Shown: positions 10,648 through 19,922 of the stretch, piece after piece | Layout of the letters: each line of letters begins with the position of its first letter | How positions within the stretch are numbered: the first letter of the stretch is position 1 | From: an uncultured Collinsella sp. | GTDB taxonomy: Bacteria > Actinomycetota > Coriobacteriia > Coriobacteriales > Coriobacteriaceae | Assembly (NCBI GenBank): GCA_947642445.1 | Contig: CANRSF010000002.1 | Coordinates: 62,001-126,000 of the forward strand | DNA length: 64,000 nt | Direction: 5' to 3' | Notes under the pieces: model-generated | What the model was told of the DNA's origin: nothing | Database searches by the model: none | What the model saw: only the letters and a program-made list of their open reading frames with translations | Position numbers and translations under genes: made by a program

Positions 10648-10668
10648 CAAACCAAAAACCGACCAAAA
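10648..10668 (-). promoter_or_regulatory. Candidate competence-operon motif copy 1
   Basis: Plus CAAACCAAAAACCGACCAAAA (minus TTTTGGTCGGTTTTTGGTTTG); 18/21 identical to 39229-39249; 76 bp upstream of comEA ATG. Confidence 0.6.
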
Positions 10669-10746
10669 CCTTGCACAAATCTGTCCATTTATTCAGGCAC
10701 ACGTCAGCAAATGAACGCTTAGCCGCAAAATGCCCAGATAGCAAAA

Positions 10747-10774
10747 GACCGACGATGCAGGCGCATCGTCGGTC
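10747..10774 (-). terminator. Terminator hairpin downstream of thiI
   Basis: gaccgacgatgc-aggc-gcatcgtcggtc 12-bp perfect stem with a TTTT run on the minus strand. Confidence 0.75.
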
Positions 10775-10785
10775 TATGCACAAAT

Positions 10786-12030
10786 TTACTCGTAATCTTG
10801 GTAAATCTCACGCGGAGCAAGCTCCGAATGTTTGCGTTTTAAGGTCTTAGGGGCCTTATACGTGTTGCTCTCGAAGTCGATGTACTCGGTCTGCTTGAGC
10901 AGGCGCTCGATCATCTCCTCATGATCGAACAACTCCCAGGCCTCATGCACGGCATCGAGTTTAGCGTGCGTCTCGGGTCGGCGCGGCATAAACAGCGTGC
11001 AGCAGTCGGGAGCGGCCTCAGTCGAGATATCGAACGTACCGATCTCCTCAGCACGCGCGATGATCTCCTGCTTGTCCGAACCGATGAGAGGACGGAACAC
11101 GGGGATCTTCACGGCCTCGTTGACGGCCATGATGTTCTCAAGCGTTTGGGAGGCAACCTGCCCAAGCGATTCGCCCGTAACGATGGCCTTGGCGCCCTCG
11201 ATGTGCGCAATGCGCTCGGCAACCGAATACATAATGCGACGGTACATGATCACGCGCAGGTTGCTGGGGCAGGTAACCGAAATCTCACGCTGGCAGTCGC
11301 CAAACGGCACCACGTACAGACGACCGATCTGGACACCCGGCGCAAGCGCACGGATGATGTCCTGCACCAAATACTCGCTCGTATCGGGCGTCTGCGGACG
11401 ACCGGAGAAATGCACCGGCACGCACACCGCGCCGCGACGCGCGAGCATCCAGGTCGCCACCGGAGAATCGATACCCGACGACAGCAGCGTCACGACCTTG
11501 CCGGCAGAACCCACCGGCAGACCGCCCACGCCGCGCTCAGAGCGCGCGTACACATAAACGCTGCCCTGGACCACCAGTACGTGCACCATTGCATCGGGGT
11601 CGTGCATTTGAACCTTTTTATCGGGGAAGGCCTCACACAGTACCTCGCCCACCTGACGATTGATATCGATCGAGGTGAGCTCATAGTCAGTATTGGAGCG
11701 CTTGGCGTGCACCTTAAACGAATCGAAGGAACCAAACTCGCGCAGCGCCTTCACGGCGGCGGCGCAGTACTCCTGCGGGTCGCGGTTGGTGTGATACGCC
11801 AAAGACACACGAGCAACGCCGGGGACGGTGCGGATGACACGCGCCGCCTCGTCGGCCTGATGCTCGTTAAAGGTCACGAGGATATAACCGGAAATTCGAG
11901 ACACGGCGTTCACGGAAAAGGCGGCCAAGGCCGCCTTAATGTTATCCATGAGGATATGCTCAAAATGTGCGCGGTTCTTGCCCTTCAGTCCAACCTCGTG
12001 ATAGTGGACTAGGCAGACGCGAGCCGCCAT
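10786..12030 (-). CDS. thiI: tRNA 4-thiouridine sulfurtransferase ThiI
   Basis: THUMP region, LLSSGIDSPVATWMLARRG PP-loop, AIVTGESLGQVASQTLENI. Confidence 0.94.
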   Translation of the reverse strand: MAARVCLVHYHEVGLKGKNRAHFEHILMDNIKAALAAFSVNAVSRISGYILVTFNEHQADEAARVIRTVPGVARVSLAYHTNRDPQEYCAAAVKALREFGSFDSFKVHAKRSNTDYELTSIDINRQVGEVLCEAFPDKKVQMHDPDAMVHVLVVQGSVYVYARSERGVGGLPVGSAGKVVTLLSSGIDSPVATWMLARRGAVCVPVHFSGRPQTPDTSEYLVQDIIRALAPGVQIGRLYVVPFGDCQREISVTCPSNLRVIMYRRIMYSVAERIAHIEGAKAIVTGESLGQVASQTLENIMAVNEAVKIPVFRPLIGSDKQEIIARAEEIGTFDISTEAAPDCCTLFMPRRPETHAKLDAVHEAWELFDHEEMIERLLKQTEYIDFESNTYKAPKTLKRKHSELAPREIYQDYE

Positions 12031-12312
12031 TTAGGCTTCAGCAACCTTGTGGCCGAGCGCCTTCTCGTAACGGGCCTCGTCGTAAGAGATGTCGCCGTCG
12101 ACAATCTCGTCCATAGCCATCGAGATGGTATCGGCACCGGAAAGCCCGATGGTGATGTCATCGACATCCTGGACGGCAAGCACGCGGTTGTGCTGGCCAC
12201 GCAGCATGCTATTGATGTCGCAGGCGCGCTTGGAGGCAAGCGAAGCGAGCAGGAAGCGGTTATGATCGGTCTTCTCCAGAAGATCGTCAATACAAGGCTT
12301 TACAACGGACAC
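12031..12312 (-). CDS. rpoZ: DNA-directed RNA polymerase subunit omega
   Basis: KPCIDDLLEKTDHNRFLLASLASKRACDINSML; located next to gmk. Confidence 0.88.
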   Translation of the reverse strand: MSVVKPCIDDLLEKTDHNRFLLASLASKRACDINSMLRGQHNRVLAVQDVDDITIGLSGADTISMAMDEIVDGDISYDEARYEKALGHKVAEA

Positions 12313-12317
12313 GGACC

Positions 12318-12887
12318 TCAGATCCTTTCATGCATATCGAGAACGCGAACGAGCTCATCGGTCGCGCGGTCGAGATCGTCATTCACCACGACGTCGTCGT
12401 AGCGGTCGGCAAGGGCAAGCTCATCGGCGGCGTTTGCCATACGCAGCTCAATCGTCTCGGGCGTCTCGGTACCGCGACCGACTAGACGCTCGCGGAGCAC
12501 CTCAAGCGAAGGCGGCTTGATAAAGATCAGCACGGCCTCGGGGAAACGCTCCTTCACCTGCAGGGCGCCCTGGACATCGATCTCCAAAATCAGAGACGAG
12601 CCCGAGGCGAGCTTGGATGTGACCTCGCTCACCAACGTGCCGTAGCAGTTACCGTGGACCTCGGCCCACTCAACAAACTCACCGTTTGCCACGCGGCGGT
12701 CGAACTCCTCACGCGTCAGAAAAAAGTAGTTGACGCCGTCGACCTCACCTTTGCGTGGTGCTCGCGTGGTAGCCGAAACCGTCAGACCCAGGTTCGAGCG
12801 GCGCTCGCGCACACGAGTGACGAGCGTACCCTTGCCTGCGCCTGACGGTCCAGAAATCACAAAGAGCTTGGAATCCTGAGCGCTCAC
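12318..12887 (-). CDS. gmk: Guanylate kinase
   Basis: LFVISGPSGAGKGTLVTRV, SATTRAPRKGEVDGVNYFF. Confidence 0.96.
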   Translation of the reverse strand: MSAQDSKLFVISGPSGAGKGTLVTRVRERRSNLGLTVSATTRAPRKGEVDGVNYFFLTREEFDRRVANGEFVEWAEVHGNCYGTLVSEVTSKLASGSSLILEIDVQGALQVKERFPEAVLIFIKPPSLEVLRERLVGRGTETPETIELRMANAADELALADRYDDVVVNDDLDRATDELVRVLDMHERI

Positions 12888-13196
12888 TTATTTGGTCAGC
12901 TGCTCGAGGAGCTGCTCGCGCTGACGGACGCCGAGGCCCTGGACGCGACGAGTAGCGGAGATACCGAGCTCCTCCATGATCTTGGCGGCCTTGGCCTTGC
13001 CATAACCGGGGAGAGACTCGATGAGGGTGGAAACCTTCATGCGGGAAGCGATGGGGTCATCGGAGTTGAGCACGGACTCGAGGGACTTCTCGCCCTTCTT
13101 GATCTGCTCGCGAAGCTCAGCGCGGGCGTGACGTGCGGCAGCAGCCTTCTCAAGAGCCTGCTTGCGCTGCTCGTCGGTAAGCTGAGGGAGTGCCAT
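12888..13196 (-). CDS. mihF: Actinobacterial integration host factor (mIHF)
   Basis: MALPQLTDEQRKQALEKAAAARHARAELREQIK...LPGYGKAKAAKIMEELGIS; adjacent to gmk/pyrF. Confidence 0.92.
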   Translation of the reverse strand: MALPQLTDEQRKQALEKAAAARHARAELREQIKKGEKSLESVLNSDDPIASRMKVSTLIESLPGYGKAKAAKIMEELGISATRRVQGLGVRQREQLLEQLTK

Positions 13197-13329
13197 TCGT
13201 ACCTCCAAATAGTTGGGTTATATCTGATTCAATAATTGGCATTTTAGCACGTAGAACGTACAAAATGCCTAATCGCGGCTCCATAGGTTAGACGATACCC
13301 GCAAAAAGTGCAATATACTGCGCCCAAAG

Positions 13330-13392
13330 TTAAGCCCCTGACCTGCGATTCCACACAAAGGATGGGAAAGTTTACGCAGGCACAGGGGCTAT
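13330..13392 (-). terminator. Hairpin downstream of pyrF (terminator or regulatory structure)
   Basis: gcccctgacctgcg ... cgcaggcacaggggc inverted repeat between pyrF and mihF. Confidence 0.55.
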
Positions 13393-13435
13393 TTTGTGCT
13401 AATGAGACCCAAAAGTGGTGACTTAGGGGAATCTT

Positions 13436-14152
13436 TTACGCGACGTTTTCGACCAGCTCGGCGACGATGGCGTCAAAGGCGGCAACCGGATCGTCGGCAC
13501 CGGTGATGGGACGACCCACCACAATGTGGCTTGCGCCACGCTCGATAGCCTGGGAAGGCGTCGCCACGCGGGACTGGTCGCCAAGGGCGGCACCCACCGG
13601 ACGCACACCCGGAGTCACGATCAGGGCATCAGGACCCAGCAGCTCACGCATGTCGTGAGCCTCCATCGGTGAGCACACGATGCCATCGATGCCGTTGGCC
13701 TGAGCAAGCTTTGCCAAGCGGGCGGCCTCCTCGGCCACGGGCGACTCGACGCCGATCTCGCTCAAGGCATCCTGATTCATGCTCGTGAGCACGGTGATGG
13801 CGACGAGTTTGGCGCGGTCCTCACGCGCCTCCTCGGCACCCTCGCGGCAGGCAGCGAGCATAGCACCCGAGCCCAGGCCGTGGACCGAAAGCAGGTCGGC
13901 ACCGGCAAGCGAGGCCGAGCGGGCAGCGCCGCGCACCTGATGCGGAATGTCATGGAACTTAAGGTCGAGGAAGACCTTAAAGTCAAGGTCCTTAAAGGTC
14001 TTGACGATCTGGGGACCCTCAGCGTAATAGAGCGTCATGCCGACCTTGAGCCAGGCGGCATGGCCCGAAAGCTCGTGGGCGAGCTCGAGCGCGCGCTCAC
14101 GGTCGCAGTCGAGGGCGACGATAACACGGTCGCGGGCATCATTCTCTAGCAT
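13436..14152 (-). CDS. pyrF: Orotidine 5'-phosphate decarboxylase
   Basis: VIVALDCDRERALEL, VFLDLKFHDIPHQV, VTPGVRP. Confidence 0.95.
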   Translation of the reverse strand: MLENDARDRVIVALDCDRERALELAHELSGHAAWLKVGMTLYYAEGPQIVKTFKDLDFKVFLDLKFHDIPHQVRGAARSASLAGADLLSVHGLGSGAMLAACREGAEEAREDRAKLVAITVLTSMNQDALSEIGVESPVAEEAARLAKLAQANGIDGIVCSPMEAHDMRELLGPDALIVTPGVRPVGAALGDQSRVATPSQAIERGASHIVVGRPITGADDPVAAFDAIVAELVENVA

Positions 14153-15054
14153 TCGAAAGCACCCACCAGCTCGTTGATGTCCTTTACGCCCTGGGACTCG
14201 GCCCAGGCCTCGAGCTCATGCGCGATCTTAAGCGAAGCACACGGATCGACGAAGTTGGCCATGCCGACCGACACGCAGGTGGCGCCGGCCAGGATAAACT
14301 CAGCCGCATCCTCGCCAGTCATGACACCGCCGACACCGTTGATGGGGATATCGACGGCCTGGGCAACCTCCCAGACCATGCGCACGGCGATGTGGTGGCA
14401 CAGCGGGCCCGAAAGGCCGCCCTTGGGCTTGGCCACGCGGGACTTGCGGGTATGAACGTCGATGGCCATGCCCTGGATGGAGTTGATGACCGAAAGGCCG
14501 TCGGCGCCGGCGGCCTCGAGAGCCTTGGCAATCTCGGCAACGTTGACCGGAGCCATCTTTACGAACAGCGGCTTATCGGTCACCTTGCGGCAGGCAGCCA
14601 TAACGGAAGAGGCGCCCTCGGGCGTTGATCCCATGGCGGCACCGCCGGCGGCAATATTAGGGCAGCTCACGTTGATCTCGTAGCCGGCAGCCCAGGGGCA
14701 CAGCTCGACATACATCTCGAGTGCGCGGACAAACTCGTCAACGGAGTGGCCGGCAACCTGACAGATGACCTGGCAGCCGTCCTTGGACAGCTGTTCGAGC
14801 CAAGGACCGGACTCACGGGCAAAGGCGGCCACGCCGGGGTTCTGAAGGCCCACGGAGTTGATCATGCCGCCCGGGATCTCGGCCATGCGAGGCGCGGGAT
14901 TGCCGGGCCAGGGCTCGGCAGCGCAACCCTTGGTGGTGATGGCGCCCAGCTGGGAAACATCAAAGAAGTTCTGGAACTGCCAACCGTAGCCAAAGGTACC
15001 GGCTGCGGTGTTGATGGGGTTCTGCATCTTGACGCCGCCGAAATCGACGGCCAT
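14146..15054 (-). CDS. pyrD: Dihydroorotate dehydrogenase (catalytic subunit)
   Basis: MAVDFGGVKMQNPINTAAGTFGYG, INVSCPN, GVGGVMTGEDAAEFILAGA. Start could also be GTG 15060 or 15069; ORF-track start at 15360 is too far upstream. Confidence 0.93.
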   Translation of the reverse strand: MAVDFGGVKMQNPINTAAGTFGYGWQFQNFFDVSQLGAITTKGCAAEPWPGNPAPRMAEIPGGMINSVGLQNPGVAAFARESGPWLEQLSKDGCQVICQVAGHSVDEFVRALEMYVELCPWAAGYEINVSCPNIAAGGAAMGSTPEGASSVMAACRKVTDKPLFVKMAPVNVAEIAKALEAAGADGLSVINSIQGMAIDVHTRKSRVAKPKGGLSGPLCHHIAVRMVWEVAQAVDIPINGVGGVMTGEDAAEFILAGATCVSVGMANFVDPCASLKIAHELEAWAESQGVKDINELVGAFEC

Positions 15055-15068
15055 GTTCACGGTACCCA

Positions 15069-15860
15069 CTAGAAGACCACCACCTTGGAAGCATCGAACA
15101 CAGGGCCGCACATACAGGCGCCCTTCATACCGTCGACCGTCTCGACATTGCAGGTGTTGCAGGCGCCAAAGCCACAGCTCATCATGCGCTCGAGCGACAC
15201 CTCGCAGTACGCACCGGCCTCGGCGGCTGCGGCGGCGACCTTCTTCATCATGACGGCGGGACCGCAGCTGGCCACGTAGTCGTAGCCGCCCTCGCCAAGC
15301 AGCTCGGCGGCAGGATCGGTGCAAAAACCGTGCGTGCCGAGCGAACCGTCGTCGGTGCACACGTTAACCGTGGCGCCCAGCGCACGGAACTCATCGACAC
15401 CCACGACTTTGGAAGCGGTGCCAAAGCCCAGGCACACGTCCACATCAACACCCTGCTCGGCAAGCATGCCGGCAAGACACAGCACAGGCGGAACGCCGAT
15501 GCCACCGGCGACGAGCAGTGCCTTCCTGGTGCCCTCGGGTACCATCCAGCCACGGCCACCGGGGCCCAACAGGTTAGAGGTGGAGCCAGGGCCCATCTGG
15601 GACAAACGGCGGGTATCGTCGCCCACGGCGGCGTACCACAGCTCGACGGTGCCGGCCTCGGCGTCGGCGCGGTAGAAACTCAAGGGCACACGAAGCAGAG
15701 AAGACGCATCGCCGGGGACGGCGATGTTCACAAACTGACCGGGCTTGAGCGCACTTGCAAGCTTGGGGGCCGAGATGACGAGCGAGAAGATGCCGTCGGC
15801 GATCTCCCGGTTCGAGACGACCTCGAAGTCGTGCATGCGTGCAGTGGAAGGTGTGGGCAT
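15069..15860 (-). CDS. pyrK: Dihydroorotate dehydrogenase electron transfer subunit
   Basis: FAD/NAD-binding reductase sequence with C-terminal Cys cluster (MMSCGFGACNTCNVETVDGMKGACMCGPVF). Confidence 0.93.
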   Translation of the reverse strand: MPTPSTARMHDFEVVSNREIADGIFSLVISAPKLASALKPGQFVNIAVPGDASSLLRVPLSFYRADAEAGTVELWYAAVGDDTRRLSQMGPGSTSNLLGPGGRGWMVPEGTRKALLVAGGIGVPPVLCLAGMLAEQGVDVDVCLGFGTASKVVGVDEFRALGATVNVCTDDGSLGTHGFCTDPAAELLGEGGYDYVASCGPAVMMKKVAAAAAEAGAYCEVSLERMMSCGFGACNTCNVETVDGMKGACMCGPVFDASKVVVF

Positions 15861-15952
15861 AGACGCTCCAATCCCCCATGCGGTTGCATGGTCTAAACGA
15901 ACAGAAAGCGCGGCACCGCAAGGGCGCCGCGCACAAAAGCGATAAGGCTATG

Positions 15953-17225
15953 CTAGCAGATGCAGCCGTCGGCGAGCGTCTGCTTGCCACCGACAAATAC
16001 ATCGGTGGCACGACCGGTGAGCGTGCGGCCGGCAAAACCGGAGTTCTCGGCGCGCGACTCGTAACCGTCCTCGCCAACCGTCCAGGTTGCGGAGGGGTCG
16101 AACACGGTCAGGTCGGCGACAGAGCCCGCCTTGACCTGAACCTGATCGAGGCCCAGAATCTCACGCGGCTTGATGGCCATGAGCTCGACCATGCGGCTCA
16201 CGCTCATCTTGCCCGTGTTGACCAGCTCAGTGAGCACGAGCGACAGCGAAGTCTCGAGGCCAATCATTCCAAAGGGCGCGAGCTCGAACTCGCGGGCCTT
16301 CTCCCACGGGGTGTGGGGAGCGTGGTCGGTAACGATAGCGTCGACGGTACCGTCGATAACACCCTGACGGATGGCCTCGGCATCCTCGTCGGTGCGCAGC
16401 GGCGGATTGACCTTGAGCGAGGTGTTGTAGGTCTCGTCCAGGTCGTTCTCGGTCAGGAACATGTGGTGCGGGGTGGCCTCGCAGGTCACCTGGACACCGG
16501 CAGCCTTACCGGCACGCACGAGCTCCAGGCCATGAGCGGTGGAGATGTGCTGGATGTGCAGCTTGGCACCGGTCAGCTTGGCAATCTCGATGTCGCGGGC
16601 AATCTGAAGCTCCTCGCCGGCGGCCGGCCAACCCTCGAGGGCCAGACGGGTCGAGACCTTGCCCTCGTTGATCTGGCCGTGACCGACCAGATCCTCGTCC
16701 TGGCAGTGGCTCATAAAGACCTTGCCGAACATCTTGCCGTAGTCCATGCAGCGACGGAGCATGCCCGCACCCTGCACGCCGCGACCGTCATCGGTGAAGG
16801 CGACGGCGCCGTGGGCGACCATATCGCCCATCTCGGACATAGCCTCGCCCTTAAGGCCGCGAGTCATAGCACCAGAAGGATAGACGCGGCAGTGGCCGAC
16901 CTCGGCAGCGCGGGACTTGACGAACTCAACGACGGTTCCGTTATCGGTAACGGGGTCGGTGTTGGGCATGGCGCACACGCCGGTGAAGCCGCCCTTGGCA
17001 GCAGCGCGGGTGCCGCTCTCGATGTCCTCTTTGACCTCGTAGCCAGGCTCGCGAAGGTGAACGTGCATATCCACCAGGCCGGGGACGAGGTACTTGCCGG
17101 AAAGGTCGCGGACCTCGGCTCCCTCGACGGCGAGATTCTCGCCGACCTCGGCGATCTTATCGCCGTCAATCAGGACGTCAACGACACCGTCAAGCTCGAC
17201 GGACGGGTCGACGACGTGGGCATTC

Positions 17226-17242
<17 letters not shown>
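15953..17242 (-). CDS. pyrC: Dihydroorotase
   Basis: LVPGLVDMHVHLREPGYE, TDHAPHTPWEK. Confidence 0.95.
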
Positions 17243-18771
<1,529 letters not shown>

Positions 18772-18780
18772 TCACATGTC

Positions 18781-18884
18781 TTGACTGCTGACACAGTCAA
18801 AAAAATAGATGCCCGACCGCTTAAAGCGGACCAGACACCCACAGGAAGGGCTGCTCTTTGGCAGCTATGTAATTCCATGTGGGT
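18781..18884 (-). promoter_or_regulatory. pyr operon leader with attenuator-like structures
   Basis: Minus strand: ACCCACA...TGTGGGT pairing, then stem TGTCTGG-(U)-CCGC/GCGG-TCGGGCA with T7 tract (18799-18805), then TTGACTG/CAGTCAA hairpin before the SD of pyrR. Confidence 0.72.
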
Positions 18885-19210
18885 ATCTCGTACCCCTTTA
18901 ATGGTCAAGGGATAGTGTAGCCAACCTCGAGCTTAATTGCGAGCATAAATACAGAACAATCCGTAAACGGAGCCCAATGCTCCATAAACCTATATATATT
19001 TGTGGGACGAGCTTGAAAACGCACGCACGAGCTGGCATAATCCCCTCTGCTGCACGCAAATCGGATCTACGTCCAGGGCCGTGGCGTGAGCACTATCGCC
19101 AAAAGAGGAATATCTCTGTGTAGATTACGCACAGGGAGCTGCTTCTGTGCTATAGTTCAGGCTTGTTTGTTAACGCGACATGTTCGTTTGTCGCCCAAGG
19201 AGGGTCAGTT

Positions 19211-19399
19211 ATGTCCAAAGTTTGCGAAGTTTGCGGTAAGCACCCCGTTGCCGGTCGCTCCATCAGCCACTCTCACCGCGTCACCAACCGTAAGTTCCGC
19301 CCCAACATCCAGCGCGTTTACGTCGTCGTCGATGGTCACCGTCGCAAGATGAACGTTTGCTCCACCTGCCTCAAGTCCGGCAAGGTTGCGCGCTCCTAA
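19211..19399 (+). CDS. rpmB: 50S ribosomal protein L28
   Basis: MSKVCEVCGKHPVAGRSISHSHRVTNRKFRPNIQRV. Confidence 0.96.
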   Translation: MSKVCEVCGKHPVAGRSISHSHRVTNRKFRPNIQRVYVVVDGHRRKMNVCSTCLKSGKVARS

Positions 19400-19407
19400 A
19401 TAAGGTC

Positions 19408-19758
19408 TTACCAACAAGTACCTCGGACTCTCCGGGTCAAAGACCTCGCGTTCATATAGAACTTACCAAAGGCGTCCTCCCCCACGGAGGGCGCCTTTTT
19501 GCACTCATTGGGGACAGACTTACATGAGTGTTTACAGATGTCAAAGGAATCATAGCCCAGCTGATATGCCTTGAAGCTTGACCAGCGGTACGCATCGAGC
19601 GAGTCGAGCGCGCCTTTCACAGGATTGAGATGGATATAATCGAGCAACTGGACCGCCTGCGTGTCCGACTCGACCGCGACCCGCGAATAGCGATTGTCAA
19701 ACAGGTGCCCCGTTCTCCCCGTTTTCCCATTGAAATACTCATATAAGTCTGTCCCCAA
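19408..19758 (-). pseudogene. REP-associated (Y1/IS200-type) transposase fragment
   Basis: YEYFNGKTGRTGHLFDNRYSRVAVESDTQAVQLLDYIHLNPVKGAL matches the C-terminal part of TnpA_REP proteins; the HxH N-terminal half is absent. Confidence 0.75.
19471..19500 (+). terminator. Intrinsic terminator of rpmB
   Basis: ggcgtcctcc-cccac-ggagggcgcc followed by TTTTT. Confidence 0.85.
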
Positions 19759-19764
19759 TGAGTG
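19502..19764. mobile_element. REP/RAYT-derived element flanked by long inverted repeats
   Basis: CACTCATTGGGGACAGACTTA(C/T)ATGAGT at 19502-19529 and its inverse at 19737-19764; interior encodes a RAYT/Y1-transposase C-terminal fragment. Confidence 0.75.
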
Positions 19765-19800
19765 GGGCGATGCGGCAAACGGGAAGTTAAAAGTTATAGT

Positions 19801-19830
19801 TGAAACGTTTCAGTTGATTGAAGCGTTTTA
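19801..19830 (+). promoter_or_regulatory. Two tandem LacI/cre-like operators upstream of adhE
   Basis: TGAAACGTTTCA (19801-19812) and TGAAGCGTTTTA (19819-19830), 18 bp centre to centre. Confidence 0.6.
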
Positions 19831-19922
19831 GTATGCCTTTTACGGGAATCTTACCGTTCGCCGAATAATTTCTTGCTATCATGCAAGACGTAGGGTAAAT
19901 CTCCGATCGCAAGGAGACACAA

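Noticed and set aside
10504-10850. Small plus ORFs in the comEA-thiI gap
   Set aside because: They overlap the regulatory motif, the terminator and the ends of known genes; no ribosome-binding sites or homologous features.
18900-19210. tRNA or small RNA gene in the pyrR-rpmB divergent gap
   Set aside because: No cloverleaf or CCA end was found; the region is explained by divergent promoters.
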